Source: an uncultured Sphingomonadaceae bacterium
Lineage (GTDB): Bacteria; Pseudomonadota; Alphaproteobacteria; Sphingomonadales; Sphingomonadaceae
Reading direction: 5' to 3'
DNA: 64,000 bases
Assembly: GCA_947488845.1 (NCBI GenBank)
Contig: CANLBM010000008.1
Span: 1 to 64,000, forward strand
The notes under the pieces were generated by a model, which worked only from the letters and a program-made list of their open reading frames with translations, was not told the DNA's origin and did not search any database. The translations under genes and the position numbers were made by a program. Below are positions 9,250 through 17,104 of this stretch, piece after piece. Numbering within the stretch: the first letter of the stretch is position 1; every line of letters starts with the position of its first letter.

Positions 9250-11229
9250 TCAGTATACCGAACTCAACTCTTTTTTCCTGATTAAGTGCAGTAAGTTGGC
9301 ATCTCCCCATTGCACAAACCAAGGAGCATCCTCAAAATTTTGTATGGCAGTGAGCGCCTCCACGTTGGTTAGTTGGCTGAGACCAATCTTCTTTCTCATA
9401 TCGTTCAAGAGTGACGCGCGCTCTGCGGTATCGATATAGGGGCACGACAAGACATCTAAAACCAAAAGTGCTGCCTCAGCATCTAGCCGGAGATCACGAC
9501 TTTCACTCAATAGTTCCTTTGCTCTCGTGAAAAGCGCTAATTTGATATCGGCAAAAACGGGGTGATCACGAACGCAAAATAGCATCGAAACAATCTCAAA
9601 GTAGCCAAACTCTGGTAAGTCGGTACAAAAATCTGAGATCACTTTACCGACAAGAGCCTGCGTGTCCTCAATCTCTCCTAGGACAAGCAGTAAATTTAGC
9701 ACCGCGAGTGAAACGCATCGTCCGTCCGAAGGGTCGGAAAGCTGATTGAACGAACGAACGAACTGATGCGTCCATCGCACTATCTGCTCTGTGATAAAAG
9801 CTTTGCGACTAGGTATTTTCTCCGCAAAGAAATTATAGGCCTCAATTGACGACTGAGCGATCCTTAACGATGAGGGCACACTCGGAGCCACGCTGTAAAA
9901 GAAGAAACTTGCTTCAAGGAGAAGGCAAAGAGCGCTGACGTAGTCGTCGGACGTTGCGTCCTCATCCTTCACGGCCCTATCAAACCCGCCAATAAGAGAT
10001 ATGATCCGTGCCGACAAAGCCCCGATCACATAATTGGAAATCTCACCGTAGCCGCTTTCATTGTCGTAGCAACTAGCTTTAATCCCGTCCAAAAATGCCC
10101 TGAGCGCCGCGTCAGAGTGCCAAATTCGTGTTGGCCAAACAAATCCATCAGTTGTTTTGTTTGGCGACTTAATGAAGCCATCAAAGAAGTAGTTGAGGGC
10201 AAAATTAGTATCCGCGATCATTCGAGATTTTTTGGTAATGAAGGGCCTGTTGAAAATTTCTGTTTTTCGCTCGTTGAGATGCAAATTAAATCCTGAGAGC
10301 TCATCTCCAATCGCGTCTAAGATTTTCTTGCACTTTTCTGCACTCGCACTGAATATGTAGAAATCATCTACATATCGACGAAACTCATAGTCGCGCTGCC
10401 AAACCAGTCCGGCACGAGAAAGGTTTTGCACAACGCGCTTGTCGACCTCGCTTAAAATTAATTCAGCGAAAATCCGGCTCACCTCAGAACCAATACAAAT
10501 TCCGTTGGTCTCATTGAAATTTGCCGACTGCATCAACCTATCAAATTGATTGGAAAAAGTGTGGGCGCTGGTGTTATCTTTCGCGGTTTCTCTGTCGGCC
10601 ACCGCCCAAAACAGAGTATGCGTATAAATGCTATGAAAGCACTTAGATACGTCCGCTAAGGCCATAATCGGGTAGGATTTCTCTAAGCGAGTATATTTCG
10701 CAGAATTGAAGAACTCGAATGCGCGCCGAACTCCACGATACGAGAAATACGAAGCCGGGTTCGAGACCGAAGTTTCAATCTCGACGGTATCAATCCCAGC
10801 CTTTTTGAGCCGGTTCCGATCACTGTATGTGCCACGAACAAAAAATAAGCTTCCGATTTTCCTTGGCGACCTAATTGAAGCTTTGGATTTCCTGCAATAA
10901 TAGCAGATTAGTTGAGCATTTTCGTTGTAGAAATCAGCAACTGCAAGCTGACTGATCGGGTGCATCAAACTCAGTATACGAGGCGAGTTATCGGCACGCG
11001 ATATGCTGTAGCGATACGGGACTGTATACGGATATGAATTAGAAGGCGTCAAAAGGCGGCGGACAAATTCGTCTTGGTGCCCTGACACCCCTCCACTCTG
11101 CTTAATATTCCTGTAAAATCCATCGTTAGAGACGATTATCGGAATATCTCCGGGTAGAGTGTCGGTCACCAATACTCTGAGGTGATCGGCCTTATGAATA
11201 TTTCCCTTTGCAACAACCCTCTTACGCAT
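9250..11229 (-). CDS. drt3b: defence-associated reverse transcriptase, Drt3b-like (UG8-type)
   Basis: 659-residue protein with a reverse transcriptase core: motif A MALADVSKCFHSIY (Asp ~193), GICIGSEVSRIFAE (~243-256) and catalytic YVDD (~286-289), followed by a ~350-residue C-terminal region with no domain I recognise. There is no maturase or HNH domain, so it is not a group II intron protein. The ATG at 11229 overlaps the end of the preceding RT gene by 8 bp (TATGCGTAA), implying coupled translation. Two adjacent distinct RTs, a ~410-aa one then a ~650-aa one, are the layout I know for DRT3 antiphage systems (UG3 + UG8). Base composition is clearly AT-richer than the neighbouring modules. 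Confidence 0.8.
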   Translation of the reverse strand: MRKRVVAKGNIHKADHLRVLVTDTLPGDIPIIVSNDGFYRNIKQSGGVSGHQDEFVRRLLTPSNSYPYTVPYRYSISRADNSPRILSLMHPISQLAVADFYNENAQLICYYCRKSKASIRSPRKIGSLFFVRGTYSDRNRLKKAGIDTVEIETSVSNPASYFSYRGVRRAFEFFNSAKYTRLEKSYPIMALADVSKCFHSIYTHTLFWAVADRETAKDNTSAHTFSNQFDRLMQSANFNETNGICIGSEVSRIFAELILSEVDKRVVQNLSRAGLVWQRDYEFRRYVDDFYIFSASAEKCKKILDAIGDELSGFNLHLNERKTEIFNRPFITKKSRMIADTNFALNYFFDGFIKSPNKTTDGFVWPTRIWHSDAALRAFLDGIKASCYDNESGYGEISNYVIGALSARIISLIGGFDRAVKDEDATSDDYVSALCLLLEASFFFYSVAPSVPSSLRIAQSSIEAYNFFAEKIPSRKAFITEQIVRWTHQFVRSFNQLSDPSDGRCVSLAVLNLLLVLGEIEDTQALVGKVISDFCTDLPEFGYFEIVSMLFCVRDHPVFADIKLALFTRAKELLSESRDLRLDAEAALLVLDVLSCPYIDTAERASLLNDMRKKIGLSQLTNVEALTAIQNFEDAPWFVQWGDANLLHLIRKKELSSVY

Positions 11230-12460
11230 AGCGCCAACACCGCACCAACTCGGCAAGTCGCCGTGGACCGAAGCTATAAAAACGCTTCGAACGAAATCCG
11301 CCTGTAAAAGTCAATTTCAAAAGCTCATTTCGCTGACTTTTAGTGATTGTTGGCCGCCACTTGTTTTTCGGATGAGGCGACATCAGCAAATTTCTCAGGA
11401 ACTTATCTAGTGCTGGGAGTGCTTTCGATTGCTCCTCATTTGTCATGGGGTAGTTGAAATAGATGCCCGAAACCCGACGAACTCCAGTCTGCCTATCCAC
11501 GAAATTGAAGTTGCTTGTCAGGAGACGAATGCGTGATCGCAACATTTCAAAATCCTTGTCTTTGTCGAAGGAGATAAGGGCACGTAATATCCTCGTTTTG
11601 ATTTTTTGCACCTTCGATGGAGCAATATCCAACATTACCTGTCGCGTCAGTCGCTTGTCTGATTTTCTCCGGTCAATGTGGCAAACGCTAAATTCATATC
11701 CCAGAAAAGCGAAGCGATGCGCGCTCCCCTGCAGGCCCTTGTTGTACCTCGGAAAGTCCATAACGCTCCGCTTTTGGCAGTTGAACTCCAGCCCACCTGG
11801 GAGTGCCGTTTCCAATTCGGCATAGAATATCTGCTGGTCCTCTTTGCCGCTCGTGATGATAAAAATGTCATCCACAAACCTCGCAAAGAACCAAACCTCC
11901 TTATGATTTAGGGCGGCTTCATCGAAGCCTGAAAGGTAATACTCGGCTAATGTGGCACTCAATCCCAGGCCACGAGGCAAGCCATTTACATTCAACTTCG
12001 CCATTTCTTCAAAGAAGGAATGCAACGCTGTGGCTGCTTGGCCCGAAAACTCTTCATCCGACCGCAGGCTGTCCATGACCTGCATCGCATTAACACTTTC
12101 GTAGAAACGCTTGATGTCAAGTTTGTACGCTCTGAACTGAATACCTTCCGCCATGAGTGAGCGCAGGCATTCAATTATGAACTGCCGGTTATCCTGCTTG
12201 ACGCCCGTTATTCTTTTCACGTTTGCGGCTATGTGCCGCGCCACAAGTAGCTCAGGGAAACCATCGAACTGGTAAATCACTTTACCGCGAAGGTCTGATT
12301 TCCGGATTGTGAGATCCGTAAAGCCGTTTTTTCCTATTTTGACCGCATCGTTAACTACACCTTGTTTGAAGGTTTCATTGAGAAGCTGTGGTTCATCCAC
12401 AAAGTCGATAGGTCGGAATTGCCGTGCAATCGTCCGATAGTGAATTGAAGCATCATACAT
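11222..12460 (-). CDS. drt3a: defence-associated reverse transcriptase, Drt3a-like (UG3-type)
   Basis: 412-residue RT: motif A YKLDIKRFYESV (Asp ~115), NGLPRGLGLSATLAEYYL (~159-176) and catalytic FVDD in FARFVDDIFII (~195-198), then a thumb-like C-terminal region. First gene of the two-RT operon; the second RT overlaps its stop by 8 bp. I chose the ATG at 12460 because the conserved-looking MYDASIHYRTIARQF begins there, but an in-frame GTG at 12496 cannot be excluded, and the GGGG upstream is rather distant. In DRT3 the smaller RT is thought to copy the ncRNA template; that role is carried over from the family, not shown here. Confidence 0.8.
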   Translation of the reverse strand: MYDASIHYRTIARQFRPIDFVDEPQLLNETFKQGVVNDAVKIGKNGFTDLTIRKSDLRGKVIYQFDGFPELLVARHIAANVKRITGVKQDNRQFIIECLRSLMAEGIQFRAYKLDIKRFYESVNAMQVMDSLRSDEEFSGQAATALHSFFEEMAKLNVNGLPRGLGLSATLAEYYLSGFDEAALNHKEVWFFARFVDDIFIITSGKEDQQIFYAELETALPGGLEFNCQKRSVMDFPRYNKGLQGSAHRFAFLGYEFSVCHIDRRKSDKRLTRQVMLDIAPSKVQKIKTRILRALISFDKDKDFEMLRSRIRLLTSNFNFVDRQTGVRRVSGIYFNYPMTNEEQSKALPALDKFLRNLLMSPHPKNKWRPTITKSQRNELLKLTFTGGFRSKRFYSFGPRRLAELVRCWRYA

Positions 12461-12734
12461 TTTGATTTTGATACCCCTTTCTGTCCCTCCGCGCACTTAA
12501 CCTTGATGTAGTCTCTTTGTCCCAACTGGCCCCAAGTCAATCCAACTCTGGAGAACTTGTTTTTAGCCTCAGAGAACTTGCTAATTGATCGCACGAACAA
12601 ACTATAGCAAAATCTCAGCCATCTGAATGGATTAGACTAAAATTAGAGCAATTTACGGGAGAAATTTTAGATATTCACGCATCCAATCCGCTTGGGAAGC
12701 TTTACGGGCTAAGTTGGTGGCGATTGCAAAATCA
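12461..12734. promoter_or_regulatory. AT-rich leader region of the RT operon with repeats
   Basis: No gene seen. It holds two direct copies of GAGAACTTG (12551-12559 and 12572-12580), spaced 21 bp start to start (two helical turns), and an 8-bp inverted repeat CTAAAATT/AATTTTAG (12637-12644 and 12663-12670). On the minus strand TATAGT (12601-12606) could be a -10 box, but no good -35 is visible. These are plausible regulator sites for the DRT3 operon; none is proven. Confidence 0.35.
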
Positions 12735-12754
12735 GTGCAACGGGTTGCACTAGG
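12735..12754. repeat. palindromic direct repeat, copy B (right of the DRT3 cassette)
   Basis: GTGCAACGGGTTGCAC followed by TAGG matches 8961-8980 at 19 of 20 bases, in the same orientation. Weaker similarity continues for ~25 bp beyond both copies (both have TTG then ACCCC). It sits ~100 bp from the end of the serine recombinase gene. Confidence 0.65.
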
Positions 12755-12850
12755 CTTGTTTGAAGAACGTGAAAATACCCCATAGAGCCTTGATCTGTCT
12801 ATACGATTGAGGGGAGATGGTCCGGAGAGTATCAATGGATCAACCACCAT

Positions 12851-13519
12851 TTATGTTCTCAGTGTTTTGTATCTCTGTTCAACGTTTCTCACCGTTGCCG
12901 GATGCCATTGTCCACCACGCGCGGTCCTAATACCCCTAGCCTCCAAAGCTTCAGCGACACCCTGAAGTGAAGTGATCCCTGAAGACCTAATTTGAATGAT
13001 TATCGGCGCGACGTTCTCGCAAAACAGGTCAGCGTTCGTTTTGATCATTTTCCCGGCCTCAATGCGAGCATCGGCAATCTTTGGGTTACCAAGCCTAACC
13101 CCTCGGGTTTTGGCCGAAGCTAGAGCCGCACGAGTTCGCGCTGCTATCAAATCTCGCTCGTGCTCTGCGAATGCGGAAAGCACATGTATCATCAGTTTGT
13201 TTGCATGAGGATTGTCAACCGCAACGAAATCGACGCCTGTGTCAATTAGTCGGCTCATGAAGGATACTGTCCGGGAAAGCCGGTCAAGTTTTGCAACCAA
13301 CAAGGTCGCGTCGTTGCGTTTGCAAAATGTGATCGCCTGTTCGAGGACTGGCCGGTCCGCCCGCTTGCCGCTTTCGACTTCGACCAACTCTAACAGTAGT
13401 TTCCCTTGGCACAGGTCCACGTATCGCCGGATCGCGGAGCGCTGCGCATCAACGCCTAATCCGGACGCACCTTGCCGCTCGGTGCTAACTCGCAAATAGC
13501 TCACAAAGTTGTTTTCCAA
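12851..13519 (-). CDS. small serine recombinase (resolvase/invertase family)
   Basis: The N-terminal catalytic domain has YLRVSTERQ, with nucleophile Ser in the VST motif, and LLVAKLDRLSRTVSF and FAEHERDLIAARTRAAL with the conserved arginines and the start of the long E-helix. The ~60 C-terminal residues, containing GVAEALEARGIRTARGGQWH, form the DNA-binding tail seen in small resolvases. 222 aa from a TTG start; a GTG at 13504 is an alternative. It lies next to the repeat pair around the DRT3 cassette and could act on those sites; it might instead belong to the island as a whole. Confidence 0.88.
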   Translation of the reverse strand: MENNFVSYLRVSTERQGASGLGVDAQRSAIRRYVDLCQGKLLLELVEVESGKRADRPVLEQAITFCKRNDATLLVAKLDRLSRTVSFMSRLIDTGVDFVAVDNPHANKLMIHVLSAFAEHERDLIAARTRAALASAKTRGVRLGNPKIADARIEAGKMIKTNADLFCENVAPIIIQIRSSGITSLQGVAEALEARGIRTARGGQWHPATVRNVEQRYKTLRT

Positions 13520-13563
13520 AGGAAATATCCTAATTTTAACAAATCTAATTGGACGATTAGATT

Positions 13564-14565
13564 TTATATATTCTGATCCCGACGTAGTCTGAATGGAATG
13601 GTGTCGCGATCAGCATCAGAAACAGTCGCTCGCCAAGCACTTTCGCCATTCAGGGCGCTAGCCAAACGCTGCTCTGCCCTCTCAGCTAAACTGGTCATGC
13701 TATCATATTCATCGCGAAATTCTTGGGGCATCGTTTCTCGTCCATCGGCCGCAGGCCCGTTTTCATCTTCTGGCGAGCCAAATTTCTCCCAGGCATCATA
13801 AAAATATTTCGAGATCGATTTTTTGAGTTCGCGAAGCCTGCGAATAGCAAACTCGTATCGAAACTCGTAGCGATCTTTCGACACTGCTAGGCGGTATTTT
13901 CTATACTGATCTTCCCAATGCATTCTTTTTTCTACCTCCATCTCCCAAGGCCACCGGTTGGCTGCTGCAACAGTTGCATTGGAAGTCCCCAGTCGTCGGC
14001 CAGCGAAAATGTCGGCATCAGTCCAACCGTCTTTCCTTTGCCGACGCAAGCGAGATGCCGGGACGCCTAATTCTTCCGCAACGGCTACAAGTGGAACTTT
14101 CTCACTTGTTTCAGGCCGAATGACAAATATAGTAGTGCGTCGATTGCGAGCCTGTTCCTTCTTTCCGGTCCACTCACAAAGACCGGGACCATATCGCGGA
14201 TTATCATTGTCAATCCGATCGAGTGTCAAATTCTTGTGCTTGCGCGGCCCCATATGACGAAAGAAGCTCTTGAAGTTCCTAAATTCTGGATCGACCGTAG
14301 CTTTGCCAGTTCGAGCCCTCCCGCTGATGTTGTTGAAGGAACTGAAGGATCGGGGGTATTTCCTCTTGAGTTCGTTCGTTCCGAGAGTGTCCGCGTCCCG
14401 CTTCCACTCAGCCTCCGTGGCAGTTGCTTCGATGTCTTCCGGCTGGGTATGGTCCGAGTACGTATAGGTGGCATCCGTTTCGTGTATTAGGTCGTCACCT
14501 TCACCATTTATATCCGCTTGGGCATCATTGGCGTTGGAACGCGATGGAAAGGGTATGACCGTCAT
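13564..14565 (-). CDS. phage-type HNH-like protein of unknown role
   Basis: 333 aa. The central stretch LTLDRIDNDNPRYGPGLCEW followed by KKEQARNRR is the signature of a phage and mobile-element HNH-like family (SLDRIDNDGxYxPxNCRW). A repeat-like helix-turn-helix stretch (VPLVAVAEELGVPASRLRRQ) and a charged helical C-terminus follow. The classical catalytic HH pair is not evident, so nuclease activity is uncertain. A clear ribosome site (AAGGAG, 8 nt before ATG) supports the start, which overlaps the upstream gene by 4 bp (ATGA). Function unknown; the tight coupling suggests the two products work together. Confidence 0.6.
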   Translation of the reverse strand: MTVIPFPSRSNANDAQADINGEGDDLIHETDATYTYSDHTQPEDIEATATEAEWKRDADTLGTNELKRKYPRSFSSFNNISGRARTGKATVDPEFRNFKSFFRHMGPRKHKNLTLDRIDNDNPRYGPGLCEWTGKKEQARNRRTTIFVIRPETSEKVPLVAVAEELGVPASRLRRQRKDGWTDADIFAGRRLGTSNATVAAANRWPWEMEVEKRMHWEDQYRKYRLAVSKDRYEFRYEFAIRRLRELKKSISKYFYDAWEKFGSPEDENGPAADGRETMPQEFRDEYDSMTSLAERAEQRLASALNGESAWRATVSDADRDTIPFRLRRDQNI

Positions 14566-15209
14566 TTTATCTGCTCCTTGGTTTTCAATGTCAGTTCCGG
14601 AAAATCTGAAAATTTATACGACGAAGCTGGGTCATCGAAAAGAGATTCCATGCCCGGTCGGAACAAGACGCCTTTCGGATGACGCCAACTCATGATCTTT
14701 CGTTCGGGCTGTTCTCGCCATTGAATGTTGAAGGCACCGAGACGCGGGTAGAAGCACATATATGAGTACGGCAAGTGATCGTGGATGAACCATGCCATTG
14801 TGCGCCAATCTCCACCATTTTCAAGGTAGTCGACGAACCATGGGACAACGATGGTCGCAGTTGCACCCATTCGGCCTTCTTCGTCCCGAGCATCCCAGAT
14901 GTGCCCAGCATAATTGTAGGCGTTGCTGGCACAGCCGAGCCGCAGCCGATGCCCAAGCGCATTTAGCTGGCGTGAACGATATCCGGATCGAACACATACC
15001 TTGCCGAAGGTCGCATGAAGTGGTTCGAGCAATTCATCGCAAAGGCGCGCGCCTGCTTCGATTGCCAGATCAAGGTCGTCCGGCTGGTTCACAATTCCGT
15101 AGATCGTCGCAATCTCGCTATGTAGAAAATCTCGAAAAAAGAAATTGGGCGAGAGCCTCTTGCGGCCAATGTCTTCCAATTCCCTGACGCGGCGGCGATG
15201 TTCATCCAT
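14562..15209 (-). CDS. peptidase M15-like protein of unknown role
   Basis: 215 aa. The N-terminal half (LSPNFFFRDFLHSEIATIYG, then FGKVCVRSGYRSRQLN) resembles D-Ala-D-Ala carboxypeptidase-like M15 proteins, which have SExAxxHGIDN and SGYRS segments. AGHIWDARD and FIHDHLPYS offer His and Asp residues as possible metal ligands. No signal peptide is seen, so action on the cell wall would need lysis or another exit route. It is the first gene of a pair with the HNH-like gene. Homology is judged by motif only. Confidence 0.55.
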   Translation of the reverse strand: MDEHRRRVRELEDIGRKRLSPNFFFRDFLHSEIATIYGIVNQPDDLDLAIEAGARLCDELLEPLHATFGKVCVRSGYRSRQLNALGHRLRLGCASNAYNYAGHIWDARDEEGRMGATATIVVPWFVDYLENGGDWRTMAWFIHDHLPYSYMCFYPRLGAFNIQWREQPERKIMSWRHPKGVLFRPGMESLFDDPASSYKFSDFPELTLKTKEQIK

Positions 15210-15355
15210 AATTCTAGCCCCAAGTTACTAGAATTAGTATAGCAAATTCAGGTAATTAAGTCACAAAAAAGAACACTTCAAGACCTCACAGCTTCGACTG
15301 GCGCTTGACTCAATTCCTAAAGCTTTTCAGATAAGTGCCCCTAAGTCAGCCGTAG

Positions 15356-16153
15356 TTACCTCAATGCGCAGCCTTTTGCGACCGGGGTTCCAACAACTTC
15401 TGAAACGCTTGTGCAAACGGCGGTTACCTCGTCCCCCTTCCGTAACTCGGTGATCGCAGGGTCGGAGGCATTGGCAAACTGCAAATGCACGGACTGAAAC
15501 ATGTTTCCAGTTTCTAGAGTGACGAACGGTTTATCCGAAAAATCTAGCTGTACTCCGTCTATCTTACCAGTGATACGCAATGGAATATTGCCAAAATTTT
15601 GCTGAGCCGCAGCTTCGTTCTCGCTGTAAGCGAACCAAAGCACTTCTGCCGTAACGTCCACAGCGTCAGACTCCGCTTCCACCGCTTCTTGCGCTTTTTG
15701 TTCCGATATTTCTTCAGCGCTGGGACCAAACAAAGCAGCGAGAAACACCAACCCGAGCAATACCGCCCCACCGATCAAAATCCAAAAACCGCAACCTCTA
15801 GTCTTAGTAGTTGTTTCACTTGAGGGTGCAGGCTGGGCACGACCGAGAGCCATTTCGGCGTCAACACCGGTCCTAACTTCCAGCACTATCCTGAGTGTTT
15901 GCCCGGCTTCCCTGCCTGTAATTTGATCAATCCGCGAAGCTACCGGAGTTCGATCATCATGCATCGCCCTGATCAACCAGCTATCCTGTTCGACATAACC
16001 GATTGTTTCGCCCTTGTATGTGGCCTTTACAGATCGCGGGTCATTGAGGTTCTCGGGGTCTGCCAGCAGTTTTATTGGCGCACCGGGTTCTAGACCATCG
16101 ATGACATGTTGGTAGTGTGAAGCATCCACGAGATTAATTTTGTAGCTACCCAT
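15356..16153 (-). CDS. membrane protein with HIRAN-like and OB-fold-like (tRNA_anti-like) domains
   Basis: 265 aa. Residues ~1-85 (PIKLLADPENLNDPRSVKA, then GETIGYVEQ) resemble a HIRAN domain, a module often fused to DNA-repair and helicase proteins. A single membrane segment (GCGFWILIGGAVLLGLVFLA) follows, then a ~110-residue C-terminal part starting TAEVLWFAYSENEAAAQQNF, which fits the OB-fold tRNA_anti-like family. The ATG at 16153 is preferred because GGAGGAG lies directly upstream; a TTG at 16168 would place that Shine-Dalgarno inside the gene. Function unknown. Confidence 0.6.
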   Translation of the reverse strand: MGSYKINLVDASHYQHVIDGLEPGAPIKLLADPENLNDPRSVKATYKGETIGYVEQDSWLIRAMHDDRTPVASRIDQITGREAGQTLRIVLEVRTGVDAEMALGRAQPAPSSETTTKTRGCGFWILIGGAVLLGLVFLAALFGPSAEEISEQKAQEAVEAESDAVDVTAEVLWFAYSENEAAAQQNFGNIPLRITGKIDGVQLDFSDKPFVTLETGNMFQSVHLQFANASDPAITELRKGDEVTAVCTSVSEVVGTPVAKGCALR

Positions 16154-16325
16154 TACCTTCTCCTCCAATCCGGTAAGACAAAATTGCCCAGAGTGCCCCT
16201 GTCCCTACCTAAAAAAATAAATTGCCCGGACTGATCATACTATTGCACACTCACCGCGCAAAACAACAATAAATGACACGATTAGGAGGCAATTTATTAC
16301 ACCAGCACCTGATTGACCCATGCGC

Positions 16326-16541
16326 ATGGATGCCGTTGCTCTCTTGGGAAAAAATGTTCGGTGGCTGCACTTGGAACGCGACTTGTCTCAAGAGCATTTA
16401 GCCTTAGACGCCGGGATGAAACGGAACTACCTGAACGATCTTTAGCGAGGTAGGCGTAATCCAAATGTCAGGGCGTTGGGTAGACTGGCAAGCGCGCCAA
16501 GGGTTAGTCCGTTAATGCTACTTGAAATAGAACAAAACTAA
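16326..16541 (+). pseudogene. XRE-family HTH regulator, nonsense-mutated tandem duplicate
   Basis: 72 codons that align without gaps to the intact gene at 16874-17089 (MDAVALLGKNVRWLHLE against MDVVALLGQNVRRLRLQ). Codon 40 is TAG (16443-16445) where the intact copy has GAG in DLERG, and many substitutions have accumulated. About 60 bp upstream is also duplicated (GACACG, TTAGG and CAGCA blocks recur). No insertion or deletion is visible, so this is decay by point mutation of an old tandem duplication of about 280 bp. Confidence 0.85.
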
Positions 16542-16873
16542 TCGCTTTAGCGCCATGTCCGTTGCAAGATGCCAGTTAGTATCAATACCTCATCGAAACA
16601 AAACAAGCGGACCCGAGGGTACATTAGCTGCCCTGAAAAGTGCAGGTTTGACTATCTGCCGGTTCTCGCGCGCGCGCGCGAAGAATTCATTGGATTTTTT
16701 ATGTCAGCCGTAGGATATTTAGGTAGTTTCTTCAAATCGCGAAGCATCGCTGCTGGCGAGAAGTCGTTAGGCTTGTCCTATATTTAAGGAACTCGCACAT
16801 TCGAAGTGCGAAGCAACAACAATGACACGTTTAGGGGACCGACTATTGCGCCAGCATATGGTTCACACTGCGT
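16542..16873. other. gene-free spacer between the XRE copies
   Basis: I see no convincing gene. A 72-codon frame at 16569-16787 lacks a ribosome site and family features. A short GC-dinucleotide run (16670-16680) is present. The last ~60 bp are the duplicated upstream region of the intact XRE gene and probably hold its promoter. Confidence 0.5.
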
Positions 16874-17089
16874 ATGGATGTCGTTGCTCTCTTGGGACAA
16901 AATGTGCGCCGCTTGCGCTTGCAGAAGGGCCTTTCACAAGAAGGGTTGGCCTTGGATGCCGAGATGAAACGAAGCTATCTCAGCGATCTTGAGCGCGGAA
17001 CTCGAAACCCAAGCGTGAAAGCACTAGGTAGATTGGCCAGTGCGCTGCAAGTCGAACCAGCTGAGTTACTCCGCAATGAGCAGGACTGA
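16874..17089 (+). CDS. XRE-family HTH transcriptional regulator
   Basis: 71-aa single-domain regulator: VRRLRLQKGLSQEGLALDAE, then MKRSYLSDLERGTRNPSV, is a standard Cro/C1-type helix-turn-helix. It ends at a family-typical LQVEPAELL. It is convergent with the integrase gene (15 bp between the stops) and opposite in strand to the other island genes, as expected for an island control protein. Start taken as the first ATG of the conserved domain; no strong ribosome site is seen. Confidence 0.88.
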   Translation: MDVVALLGQNVRRLRLQKGLSQEGLALDAEMKRSYLSDLERGTRNPSVKALGRLASALQVEPAELLRNEQD

Positions 17090-17104
17090 GTCCTGAAAGT
17101 TCGC

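Noticed and set aside
9250..12460. group II intron, retron or diversity-generating element
   Set aside because: No maturase/X domain, no intron-like 5' and 3' ends, no msr/msd pair of inverted a1/a2 repeats, and no variable/template repeat pair seen; two linked RTs fit DRT3 better.
16569..16787. 72-codon frame between the XRE copies
   Set aside because: No ribosome site, no family resemblance; lies in the spacer of the duplication.
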